From Neobacillus rhizophilus (lineage in GTDB: Bacteria > Bacillota > Bacilli > Bacillales > Cytobacillaceae), in NCBI RefSeq assembly GCF_018343535.1, contig NZ_JAGYPF010000003.1, forward strand, positions 606,570 through 670,569: a stretch of 64,000 bases of DNA, written 5' to 3'. The notes under the pieces were generated by a model that had not been told where the DNA came from, did not search any database, and was given only the letters and a program-made list of their open reading frames with translations. Shown here one piece after another: positions 24,436-31,510 of this stretch. Each line of letters starts with the position of its first letter. Position 1 is the stretch's first letter. The translations under genes and the position numbers were made by a program.

Positions 24436-25098
24436 TTAGTCTCTATACCTTAATACATATTTTTTATATAAATCTTTATTGTAGAGAAGATCTTGTCCAT
24501 GAGAAGAGCTGATTAGAGTTGGCTTGATTTCATCTATTATTGCTCCACTATCTATGTTCTCATTCATATCAACGCTAAATTTTCTAATGGGTGGATGTAA
24601 ATCATCTTTACTTGTGATAAAAAGGTCCCCTGATAATAGGATGTTATCAAGTTCGTGATGGTAGACGACATGCCCTGGAGAATGCCCGGGTGTTAAATAG
24701 TATTGTACAGGCAAGTGTTGAAGTGTTTGCTCTGTTAATGGTTGAACAATATTTGCTACACCTGTTTTTTCAAGAATATTTTTGTTCGGATAGGGGGCTT
24801 CTCCATTGATATAAATCAGTTCCTTATGATGTGCATAAATGGGAATGTTAAAGTTCTCTAACCACTTTGCAGCACCTCGTATATGATCACTGTGACCATG
24901 GGTAAGTAAAATGGCTTTTGGATTTCCTATTGCTAAGGCTGCCTTCATTTGATCATCTACTAATTTTTCTATACCTGTATCAATGAGATAAACATCATCG
25001 TTATCCTTAATGAACCAAATGTTAACTGGAATATGGATGGGTACATCGATTTCAAATTCACATTTAAATACATGTTGAGATAGTTGAATCAGGTTCAT
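24436..25098 (-). CDS. Metallo-beta-lactamase fold hydrolase
   Basis: A 220-residue MBL-fold protein. NIWFIKDNDDVYLIDTGIEK is the first strand region, and ILLTHGHSDHIRGAAKW is the HxHxDH zinc motif. TPGHSPGHVVYH gives the third ligand His, LLSGDLFI the bridging Asp, and SSHGQDLLYN the last His. All ligands are present, so it should be a binuclear zinc enzyme of the glyoxalase II/lactonase group. It is transcribed away from an HxlR regulator (25210) that probably controls it. Confidence 0.88.
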   Translation of the reverse strand: MNLIQLSQHVFKCEFEIDVPIHIPVNIWFIKDNDDVYLIDTGIEKLVDDQMKAALAIGNPKAILLTHGHSDHIRGAAKWLENFNIPIYAHHKELIYINGEAPYPNKNILEKTGVANIVQPLTEQTLQHLPVQYYLTPGHSPGHVVYHHELDNILLSGDLFITSKDDLHPPIRKFSVDMNENIDSGAIIDEIKPTLISSSHGQDLLYNKDLYKKYVLRYRD

Positions 25099-25209
25099 GT
25101 AAAAGCACTTCCTTTAGACTGGTTTAGAATATCTGATAAACTTACTATATTAAAAAATAGTTAGTAATGTAATTACGCACATTTTTGTAACTTAAATGAG
25201 GTGACTAAA

Positions 25210-25554
25210 TTGGGTAACCGTTTAAATGGGTTTGGAGCCTGTAGTACAGAAGTAAAAAAGGCTTGTCCTATAGAAATGACTTTACACATTATAGGTGGAA
25301 AATGGAAAGGAATTATAATCGATATCCTATCTAATAATTCTGTCAGGTTTAATGAACTTAAAAGATTAATACCAGGTATTTCACAAAGGATGTTGACGTT
25401 ACAACTAAGGGAACTCGAAGCAGATGGAATTGTGAAGCGCAAAGTAGAAAATACAATACCAAAGAAGGTGGAATATTCTCTTACTGAACAAGGTGAAAAG
25501 TTATCTCCTATTATTGCATCTATGAGAATTTGGGGAATTCAATATATGGGTTAA
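25210..25554 (+). CDS. HxlR family transcriptional regulator
   Basis: A 114-residue winged-helix regulator: CPIEMTLHIIGGKWKGIIID is the HxlR hallmark, followed by RFNELKRLIPGISQRMLTLQ, REL-E-DGIVKR and YSLTEQGEKLSPI. The Cys of the CPIE motif is kept, which in HypR-type members senses disulfide stress. I chose the TTG at 25210, 6 bases after TGAGGTGA; a GTG at 25201 lacks a ribosome site. It faces away from the MBL gene over about 110 bases. Confidence 0.85.
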   Translation: MGNRLNGFGACSTEVKKACPIEMTLHIIGGKWKGIIIDILSNNSVRFNELKRLIPGISQRMLTLQLRELEADGIVKRKVENTIPKKVEYSLTEQGEKLSPIIASMRIWGIQYMG

Positions 25555-25590
25555 AATCTCATTTTTTTGTTCAAATGATCAATCTATGCA

Positions 25591-25697
25591 ACTTAAACTA
25601 AACTGCATCCTATAGTTGAATAAACAAAAAGGCTGCCATTAGCAGCCGGATCTTCAAGTAATGCACCCATTAGTTTAACTACACTTTTTCACAATCA
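25591..25697 (+). repeat. Dispersed element, full copy (GGCTGCCATTAGCAGCC core)
   Basis: The left arm TAAACTAAACTGCATCC is followed by TATAGTTGAATAAAC, A5 and the perfect hairpin GGCTGCCATTAGCAGCC. The right arm ATGCACCCATTAGTTTAAC and TTTTCACAATC come next. A second hairpin, GTGCGTAATTCCTACTTGGA with ACGCAC, follows at 25725-25754. Confidence 0.85.
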
Positions 25698-25790
25698 GCT
25701 TTTACCTTGAAAAAATCCTACAAAAAAGTGCGTAATTCCTACTTGGAACGCACCTGTTATTGATGAAAATAACTTATTATTTTCCCCTAA

Positions 25791-26048
25791 TTAGCTGATT
25801 AGAGACTTTTTTGTAAATATACCAATTAGGATGATGATAATACCGTTTACAGCAAATAAAAAACTATATGATACCATTAACATTCCAGTTCCGAATCCAC
25901 CTGGGTCGAACGGACTTACACTTATCCCTGTAACAAAGAAGACTAAAGGAGTTAAAAGCAAGATAATTATTCCAGCCCAAATTCTTTTCTTTTTGTTTTT
26001 TCCAGAAATTTTGAAAGCGATGAAGTTTGTTAGGCATAAGGCAATCAC
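25791..26048 (-). CDS. Small membrane protein (three helices)
   Basis: An 85-residue hydrophobic protein starting at GTG (MIALCLTNFIAFKISGKNKK), with further helices WAGIIILLLTPLVFFVTGI and MVSYSFLFAVNGIIIILIGIF. The frame is also hydrophobic upstream (IEVILLLIIV) back to a stop, so the real start may be lost or non-canonical. Not recognised. Confidence 0.5.
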   Translation of the reverse strand: MIALCLTNFIAFKISGKNKKKRIWAGIIILLLTPLVFFVTGISVSPFDPGGFGTGMLMVSYSFLFAVNGIIIILIGIFTKKSLIS

Positions 26049-26256
26049 GATTATTAAAAGTAATATAACCTCTATTTAAACCACACCTTTTTCTAAATTT
26101 TAACATATTTTTATTTACTTTTAACTTTTTATTGAAATAACCTGCACTTTAGCATTCCTGTAGATCGTTATTTTTCGATTTTGAAAAAATAGGGCTACTC
26201 AGTAAGATATGAGTATAGACACCACTCCAACTCACAACTTTAGGAGGAACCTTACT

Positions 26257-26343
26257 ATGAAGTTAGCTTGCCTAACTCTTACAAGCTTAGTGAGACTAAC
26301 AGCAAGCTATTTTGCAATTTCTAATTGGTGTATAATAGTGTGA
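26257..26343 (+). CDS. Possible 28-residue peptide
   Basis: ATG lies behind an excellent AGGAGGAACC site, and the frame MKLACLTLTSLVRLTASYF, AISNWCIIV ends 26 bases before the next gene start. It could be a leader peptide for gene 26370-26768 or the end of a decayed gene. Only the ribosome site and position support it. Confidence 0.3.
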   Translation: MKLACLTLTSLVRLTASYFAISNWCIIV

Positions 26344-26369
26344 AGAAATTGTACTTTAACGGGGTGGTA

Positions 26370-26768
26370 ATGAAAATGAAGATTTTGTTTGATGAAACTT
26401 ACACTTCAAAAGACGGAAAGCGAACAAGCAGGAATATTTGGTACGGAGATGCTGATATAACTGTTGATGGTGAATTTGGAAAAAACATGAATCTTAATGA
26501 AGATTTTATGGCTAATTTATGCGATATAATAAAAAATGATTTATCTAAAAATGCAGCAAATAAGCCTACTGAAACTAACTGGTATATTTATGGAAGTGGT
26601 GTAACTCAGGACGCTATTGGAGACAATATCCGTCCGACAATTATGGTTCGTGAGAGGTCTGACGAATTTATAACTAATTTTAATATCAGTGACCACGATT
26701 TTGCTGTAAATATTGATGCTATTCTGTTGTTTAAGGCGGATTTTGAAAAACGTTTAGCTAGTCATTGA
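26370..26768 (+). CDS. Hypothetical protein
   Basis: A 132-residue acidic soluble protein: MKMKILFDETYTSKDGKRTS, RNIWYGDADITVDGEFGKNM, a helical LCDIIKNDLSK, then WYIYGSGVTQDAIGDNIRPT. Its ribosome site is GGGGTGG. No family recognised. It is plus strand, like the peptide ORF upstream. Confidence 0.55.
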   Translation: MKMKILFDETYTSKDGKRTSRNIWYGDADITVDGEFGKNMNLNEDFMANLCDIIKNDLSKNAANKPTETNWYIYGSGVTQDAIGDNIRPTIMVRERSDEFITNFNISDHDFAVNIDAILLFKADFEKRLASH

Positions 26769-27024
26769 GGAGTAATATCACTATAAGCAGTTTCAAACTA
26801 TTTTAGGGGATGATTTCATAATGAATTCATTTCCTTTTTCATGTGGTGGGAGTCTTTTGGTGTGGAGAAAAGGACATTTAATAATACAGATTGTGAATAA
26901 TTACACTTAAATTAAACTGCCCTATAGTTGAATGGAAGACGCTCATAACTTCCGGCTTTCGTAATTTCACTTGATTTTAGTAAGCTCGATAGCGTATCTC
27001 CTGAATCTCACTCTAGCGTCGCGG

Positions 27025-27588
27025 TCAGACGATCACGCGGTAGTGAAGATGAGCAACGCCGCTTCGTAAGCAACGCTCACCGATCAGCTCGAGCCGCATG
27101 CGGAGGTTGTCCGTCAATGCTCGCTTACCTCCACCCAAGACGATCGGATTAACAAGCAGATGACACTCATCGATCAGTCCCGCACTCATCACCTGCCCAG
27201 CAAGCTCGGGGCCGCCAATCGTAATGTCGGCTTCTGAAGACTCTTTCAGCCTCCGAATCGCATCAAGATCGAATTCGCGCTCGATCCTAGTCCTGGCGCT
27301 TGAAACCGCCTGAAGCGTCCGGGAATACACGATCTTCTCAGTAGCTCGCCAGATCTGCGCGAATTCCCGCATTACCTCCGGTTGATCGCCTTTTTTGGCG
27401 CTCGCCGTTTCCCAGTACACCATCGACTCGTACATTCGACGCCCGTATAGGTAGGTGCCAATAGGGCGATGGAAGTCAGTCCAGAACGCAAACACCTCGT
27501 CATCGGAGATCGTCCACTCGATATTGCCACGCTCGTCCTCCATGTAACCGTCCAAAGATATGTTAATAGGGTAGATCAATTTAGCCAT
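27025..27588 (-). CDS. Dihydrofolate reductase-fold protein (RibD C-terminal type)
   Basis: A 187-residue DHFR-like protein of the YyaP/RibD_C group: MAKLIYPINISLDGYMEDER, GTYLYGRRMYESMVYW, a kinked middle, then ADITIGGPELAGQVMSAGLI, DECHLLVNPIVLGGGKRAL. The GGPELA loop is the NADPH site. The gene is clearly GC-rich (CGC, GCC and CTC codons) against an AT-rich background, a sign of recent transfer. ATG at 27586-27588 with GGAGGGC. The substrate is unknown. Confidence 0.85.
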   Translation of the reverse strand: MAKLIYPINISLDGYMEDERGNIEWTISDDEVFAFWTDFHRPIGTYLYGRRMYESMVYWETASAKKGDQPEVMREFAQIWRATEKIVYSRTLQAVSSARTRIEREFDLDAIRRLKESSEADITIGGPELAGQVMSAGLIDECHLLVNPIVLGGGKRALTDNLRMRLELIGERCLRSGVAHLHYRVIV

Positions 27589-27688
27589 TTTAATAACGCC
27601 CTCCAATCTTCAGTTTCCAAAGCAACCAATGCATGCCCCTTCTGAAGTTGAACAAAGAAAAATCAATTTTTATATTAACACATATTAG

Positions 27689-27732
27689 AAGTATTCTGTC
27701 TGTTAGTTTAAGTGTAATTCTTCACAAACTTT
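27689..27732 (+). repeat. Dispersed element, fused arms without core
   Basis: GAAGTATTCTGTCTGTTAG (left-arm start, compare 21825) passes directly into TTTAAGTGTAATTCTTCACA (right-arm end). The core has been deleted by recombination between the similar arms. Confidence 0.7.
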
Positions 27733-27746
27733 TCTATCCTTTCCCA

Positions 27747-27944
27747 TCACTTAACGAATATAGAAATCAATAAACTAATTGCAAAGAAGATATATGCTAT
27801 CTGAATGGTTGTACACATTATAAATTCAAAGGCTGAAAGTTTCCTTTGTTTTTTGGTTTTTACCAAATGCCGAAGATAGAAAGAAGAACAAATCATAAGT
27901 ATTACTATGGAAATTGTACGTAGGGCTTCTGCGTAAATTACCAA
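27747..27944 (-). CDS. Small two-helix membrane protein
   Basis: A 65-residue protein with helices MVIYAEALRTISIVILMICS and FIMCTTIQIAYIFFAISLLI separated by a basic loop (HLVKTKKQRKL). Start is a rare codon behind AAGGAG. Not recognised. Confidence 0.5.
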   Translation of the reverse strand: MVIYAEALRTISIVILMICSSFYLRHLVKTKKQRKLSAFEFIMCTTIQIAYIFFAISLLISIFVK

Positions 27945-27978
27945 GACTTATTCAACTCCTTATTTTATTATTATTCCT

Positions 27979-28057
27979 TAACTTGTTCCGGTAGCAAAAA
28001 AGCGACTACCCTTGTTGAACAATCGCACCCTTTAGTTTAAGCACATTTCTTCACAAT
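27979..28057 (+). repeat. Dispersed element, compact copy
   Basis: TTAACTTGTTCCGGTAGC, then A6, the core GCGACTACCCTTGTTG and the right arm ATCGCACCCTTTAGTTTAAG, with TTTCTTCACAATG. Confidence 0.75.
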
Positions 28058-28191
28058 GAACATATAAATCTTACCCATCCATTAACTAATTGTCAGAATA
28101 GATTTTTTTTTCAAAATATATTATAATATAACAAGGTAACTTTTAGAAACAAATCGCTTAAATTATTTATTTTAAAAGGAGGCAGATAACA

Positions 28192-28617
28192 ATGGAAGCA
28201 TTTAAGGAAATTATAGTAGAAACCACTGTTCAAGCACCCGTTGAAAAGGTATGGGAATATTGGACAGAACCAACTCATATGACAAAATGGAACTTTGCTT
28301 CAGATGAATGGCACTCCCCTTTTGCTGAAAATGATTTAAGAGAGGGCGGGAAATTCATTTCCCGAATGGAAGCCAAAGATGGTAGTTTTGGTTTCGATTT
28401 TGGAGGAGTTTATGATGAAATAAAACTACATAAGTTAATTGCTTATACAATGGACGATGGAAGAAAAGTTAAAATCACCTTTAACAACCGAGGAAACGAA
28501 ACCGAAGTAATTGAAATTTTTGATGCCGAGACTACGAATTCAATTGAGTTACAACAACAAGGGTGGCAGGCGATATTAAATAATTTTAAAAAATACGTCG
28601 AGCAAACAAACAATTAA
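28192..28617 (+). CDS. SRPBCC (AHSA1-like) protein
   Basis: A 141-residue AHSA1-type protein: IIVETTVQAPVEKVWEYWTE, THMTKWNFASDEWHSPFAEN, FGGVYDEIKLHKLIAYTMDD and the last helix LQQQGWQAILNNFKKYVE. Ribosome site AAAGGAGG. A strong terminator follows. Ligand unknown. Confidence 0.85.
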   Translation: MEAFKEIIVETTVQAPVEKVWEYWTEPTHMTKWNFASDEWHSPFAENDLREGGKFISRMEAKDGSFGFDFGGVYDEIKLHKLIAYTMDDGRKVKITFNNRGNETEVIEIFDAETTNSIELQQQGWQAILNNFKKYVEQTNN

Positions 28618-28661
28618 AAAGTTTCTTCGTTTAATCATTATTATAAGTCATCAAAATAATA

Positions 28662-28710
28662 GGCGGCTTTTCTGTGGATATTCAATAACCACAGAAACCG
28701 CCATTTTTTA
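28662..28710 (+). terminator. Terminator of gene 28192-28617
   Basis: GGCGG and TTTCTGTGG pair with CCACAGAAA and CCGCC around an 11-base loop, then A-T6-A. Confidence 0.85.
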
Positions 28711-28861
28711 AATTTTTACTAACCTGCCACGTTAGTTAAAGTATTGTTCTAGCAAAAAGTAACAAGATACAAAATATTTATATCTTGCGAACTTATGTAC
28801 GATATGGTAAAAATGATGTACGCCCATTAAGGGTTCAGTGTATTTTAAAGGAGTGTTATCA

Positions 28862-29140
28862 ATGAATAAAACAGATCTTGTGAGTCAAGTGGCTCAAACT
28901 TCCGAACTAACACAGAAAGATGCTAGTAAAGCTGTAGATGCAATTTTCAATTCTATTTCGCAAGCATTAAAAAATGGAGATAAAGTCCAATTAATTGGTT
29001 TCGGTAACTTCGAAGTTCGTGAACGTGCTGCTCGTAAAGGACGAAACCCACAAACTGGAGAGGAAATTGAAATCCAAGGTGGAAAAATACCTGCATTTAA
29101 GCCTGGAAAGCAATTAAAGGATGCTGTAGCAGGTAAATAA
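28862..29140 (+). CDS. hup: DNA-binding protein HU, copy 1
   Basis: This 92-residue HU starts [20 protein letters not shown]. It has the core [20 protein letters not shown] with the beta-arm [12 protein letters not shown] and the closing [13 protein letters not shown]. It bends and wraps DNA without sequence preference. Its closest relative in the window is 33901-34173 (about 80 percent identical by eye). The ATG at 28862 follows AAAGGAGTG. A perfect terminator follows. Confidence 0.95.
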   Translation: MNKTDLVSQVAQTSELTQKDASKAVDAIFNSISQALKNGDKVQLIGFGNFEVRERAARKGRNPQTGEEIEIQGGKIPAFKPGKQLKDAVAGK

Positions 29141-29160
29141 GTACAATTATACTACATAAC

Positions 29161-29197
29161 AAAAAAAGTGATGGTCTTGATCCATCACTTTTTTTTC
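29161..29197 (+). terminator. Terminator of HU copy 1
   Basis: AAAAAAAGTGATGG pairs with CCATCACTTTTTTT; bidirectional. Confidence 0.9.
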
Positions 29198-29235
29198 GGG
29201 CTCTACATTGTTAATCTACTAAAGCACCCTTTTAC

Positions 29236-29622
29236 TTATTTTTTTCTTTTACAAACGATTTGTATAGGGTTTCCATCAGGGTCTTGTACCCAACCCGACC
29301 TTAGATCATTTAAAAAATTATGAGGATGAGATAACATAGTAGCACCATTTTCAATTAAATACTGGATGGCTGAATCAGTGTCTTCTGTCCATACAGCAAT
29401 TTCGCAACCCATATTTTGACCAGGGTTTAACCCGTGAATTTCTTTTGCAGATTCTTTAGAGGCTATTCCTAACTTGAAACCATCCAATATTAATTCATAA
29501 TGTACTGGCTTACCATCAATTTCTGCTACAAAGGTTTGTGCAAAGCCCAGGTTCTGATAAAATCCTTTTGATTTCTCTAAATTATCAACATATAGATTAA
29601 TTTGTGGAGAATTAAAGTTCAT
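29236..29622 (-). CDS. VOC family protein
   Basis: A 128-residue VOC protein: PQINLYVDNLEKSKGFYQNL, PVHYELILDGFKLGIASKES, GCEIAVWTEDTDSAIQYLIE and the C-terminal GWVQDPDGNPIQIVCKRKK. It looks like the glyoxalase/bleomycin-resistance group, though the first metal-site residue in INLYV is not His. The ATG at 29620-29622 follows GGAAGGGGGCG; upstream in-frame codons are ignored. Confidence 0.85.
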   Translation of the reverse strand: MNFNSPQINLYVDNLEKSKGFYQNLGFAQTFVAEIDGKPVHYELILDGFKLGIASKESAKEIHGLNPGQNMGCEIAVWTEDTDSAIQYLIENGATMLSHPHNFLNDLRSGWVQDPDGNPIQIVCKRKK

Positions 29623-29684
29623 GAACGCCCCCTTCCGTAATTTTTCTGATTTAAAAATGATATTGCCACACACCTTACTCCTTA

Positions 29685-29795
29685 AAGTTTAATAAGAAGA
29701 TTAAACAAAGAAAGTATTAATCCTCCTTGGTCTATGCTCCCATTAGGTAATTTGCCTTGTTCAACTAAGTTCCTTACTTGAAAAAGAAAAAAGCA
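29685..29795 (+). repeat. Dispersed element, two degenerate units
   Basis: A weakened core AGTATTAATCC-TCCTT-GGTCTATGC is followed by TTGTTCAACTAAGTTCCTTAC and an A-tract with AGCATTAAC. The second unit runs into the start-less edge of a racemase fragment. Confidence 0.6.
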
Positions 29796-29847
29796 TTAAC
29801 ACTGTCGCTTCTGGTCCGATACCGCCAACAATTCCAACCTTTTTCAT
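29796..29847 (-). pseudogene. N-terminal remnant of an aspartate/glutamate racemase
   Basis: From the ATG at 29845-29847 it reads MKKVGIVGGIGPEATVLM, the first strand and loop of Asp/Glu racemases (usually about 230 residues). It then loses similarity in the A-tract of a dispersed element. Only about 17 codons survive. Confidence 0.6.
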
Positions 29848-29909
29848 CCTATCAGTCTTTAACTTTTAGTTTATGTTAATTTGATTTTTCATTAGAGTCA
29901 ATTTTTCGT

Positions 29910-30025
29910 GATGCATGGGGACGGTTCTCTTGCCTCATTTTGCAGAATCGTTTCAGGTTCCAATGATGTGGGGGGCATGGGCCGAAAACGACTGAAATGA
30001 TGCACAAGAACCGTCCCCACGCATC
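29910..30025. repeat. REP-like palindrome pair (GGGGACGGTTCT family)
   Basis: GATGCATGGGGACGGTTCT at the left is matched by AAGAACCGTCCCCACGCATC at the right, in inverted orientation about 75 bases apart. This is the layout of a REPIN/BIME. Half units occur at 33661, 16376 and 19064. REPs of this kind are usually spread by Y1 (RAYT) transposases; none is in the window. Confidence 0.75.
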
Positions 30026-30044
30026 TTCCCACGCATCTTGAGAA

Positions 30045-30122
30045 AAGTGAGAAAAGTGAGAAGCTGAGAAATAGAATAGAATTTGAGATTTAATGACTGC
30101 GATGAGAAAAATGAGAAATTTC
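30045..30122 (+). promoter_or_regulatory. Cluster of TGAGAA repeats, possible activator sites
   Basis: GTGAGAA or ATGAGAA occurs five or six times (30047-30119), the last forming GAGAAATTTCT. It lies 70-150 bases upstream of a sigma-54 promoter, the usual distance for an enhancer-binding protein. It is inferred from position only. Confidence 0.45.
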
Positions 30123-30191
30123 TAGCCATAATATTACGGCTGAATTTTTGAAAATATGGATAGGATCAGCACATTTCTACTTTTTTTAAGT

Positions 30192-30207
30192 TGGCACGAA
30201 ATTTGCA
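30192..30207 (+). promoter_or_regulatory. Sigma-54 (SigL) promoter
   Basis: TGGCAC-GAAAT-TTGCA is an exact match to the -24/-12 consensus, with the invariant GG and GC 10 bases apart. It lies 42 bases before the ATG of the flavin monooxygenase gene. Confidence 0.9.
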
Positions 30208-30248
30208 CTATGAATAAGTGTACATGTATTTAAAAAGGAGATGAATGT

Positions 30249-31340
30249 ATGGAATTAGGTTTATTTTTAATGCCCTCACACCCACCGGAAAGAAGTTTAT
30301 ATGATGCAACGCAATGGGATTTAGAGATGATTCAGTATGCTGATACGCTTGGATATCAAGAGGCTTGGATCGGAGAGCATTTTACTGCACCATGGGAACC
30401 TATTCCAGCTCCGGATTTAATGATTGCTCAGGCTTTAACGTCAACTAAGCAGATTAAACTTGCACCAGGCGCTCATTTACTGCCATACCATCATCCTGTT
30501 GAGCTCGCTCATAGAGTGGCGTATCTTGATCATCTCTCACAAGGACGTTTAATGCTGGGAGTTGGAGCGGGAGGCCTGCTGACAGATAGTGAAACCTTTG
30601 GTGTTGATGCTGCAATTGGCGAGAATCGAACCATGATGTCAGAAGCTTTAGAAATCATGCTGAAACTTTGGAATGAGAAAGAGCCTTTCCAATTTGAAGG
30701 AGCTTACTGGAAGGCAAATAAAATTGAAGGCAATCCATTTGCAAGCTACCATATTTATCCTTATCAACAGCCACACCCGCCAATTGGTGTGACCGGATTA
30801 AGTCCTGGTTCAGAAACATTAAAAACCGCTGGTGAAAAAGGATTTATTCCAATGAGTCTTGGAGCTAACAATGAATATATAGCCGGTCATTGGAAATCTG
30901 TTGAGGAAGGTGCAAAAAGAAGCGGCAGAACTCCATCGAGATCTGACTGGAGGATTACACGTGATGTGTTTGTAGCAGATACGGATGAGGAAGCCATTGA
31001 AGGATCACTAAATTCAATGATGGGAAGGCAGCATAGCGAGTATTGGATTCCCCTTTTCCGAAGCCTTCGTGCAGTATCTGTATTCAAGCACGAAGAATCT
31101 GTTGATGAATCACAAATCACTCCTGAATATGTTGCCAAACACAATTGGTTTGTTGGCTCTCCAGAAACTGTAGCAAACAAAATCGTCAATCTTTATGAAA
31201 CGGTTGGCGGATTTGGGGCCTTACTCGTAACAGGCTATGATTATAGCGAGACACCCGATATTTGGAAGAAATCAATGAGGTTACTTCAAGAAGAGGTTAT
31301 GCCAAGAGTGAACCACAAAATAGCTAAAGTGAAAATATAG
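30249..31340 (+). CDS. Luciferase-like (LLM class) flavin monooxygenase
   Basis: A 363-residue TIM-barrel flavin-dependent oxidoreductase of the bacterial luciferase family: MELGLFLMPSHPPERSLYDA, GYQEAWIGEHFTAPWEPIPA, LGVGAGGLLTDSETFGVD and GFIPMSLGANNEYIAG. The C-terminal WFVGSPETVANKIVNLYET is typical of LimB/NtaA-like members that oxygenate small organic compounds with FMNH2 from a reductase. Sigma-54 control (30192) with the activator gene opposite (31511-33385) points to induction by its substrate. Ribosome site AAAAGGAG. Confidence 0.9.
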   Translation: MELGLFLMPSHPPERSLYDATQWDLEMIQYADTLGYQEAWIGEHFTAPWEPIPAPDLMIAQALTSTKQIKLAPGAHLLPYHHPVELAHRVAYLDHLSQGRLMLGVGAGGLLTDSETFGVDAAIGENRTMMSEALEIMLKLWNEKEPFQFEGAYWKANKIEGNPFASYHIYPYQQPHPPIGVTGLSPGSETLKTAGEKGFIPMSLGANNEYIAGHWKSVEEGAKRSGRTPSRSDWRITRDVFVADTDEEAIEGSLNSMMGRQHSEYWIPLFRSLRAVSVFKHEESVDESQITPEYVAKHNWFVGSPETVANKIVNLYETVGGFGALLVTGYDYSETPDIWKKSMRLLQEEVMPRVNHKIAKVKI

Positions 31341-31416
31341 GCAATACCTTTATTGTTTTAAAAAACCGATACACGAAATATATATGCTACCCTATTCATG
31401 TGTTAACTCTGTACAC

Positions 31417-31451
31417 AAAAAGAAAAGGGCCAGATTGGGCCTTTTCTTTTT
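31417..31451. terminator. Bidirectional terminator between convergent genes
   Basis: AAAAAGAAAAGGGCC pairs with GGCCTTTTCTTTTT. It serves both the monooxygenase and the activator gene. Confidence 0.9.
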
Positions 31452-31510
31452 GGATCGTCTTATCACCAAAAACAATCTGTATTGACTTTTGCTATGAAAC
31501 ATATTTTTCA

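Noticed and set aside
26821..26910. A 29-codon frame MNSFPFSCGGSLLVWRKG after gene 26370-26768
   Set aside because: Weak ribosome site and no hydrophobic or family pattern.
491..29795. CRISPR array or integron
   Set aside because: The repeats are dispersed between genes at kilobase distances and vary in core, so not CRISPR. No cas gene, no tyrosine integrase and no RYYYAAC/GTTRRRY attC pairing were found, so not an integron as known.
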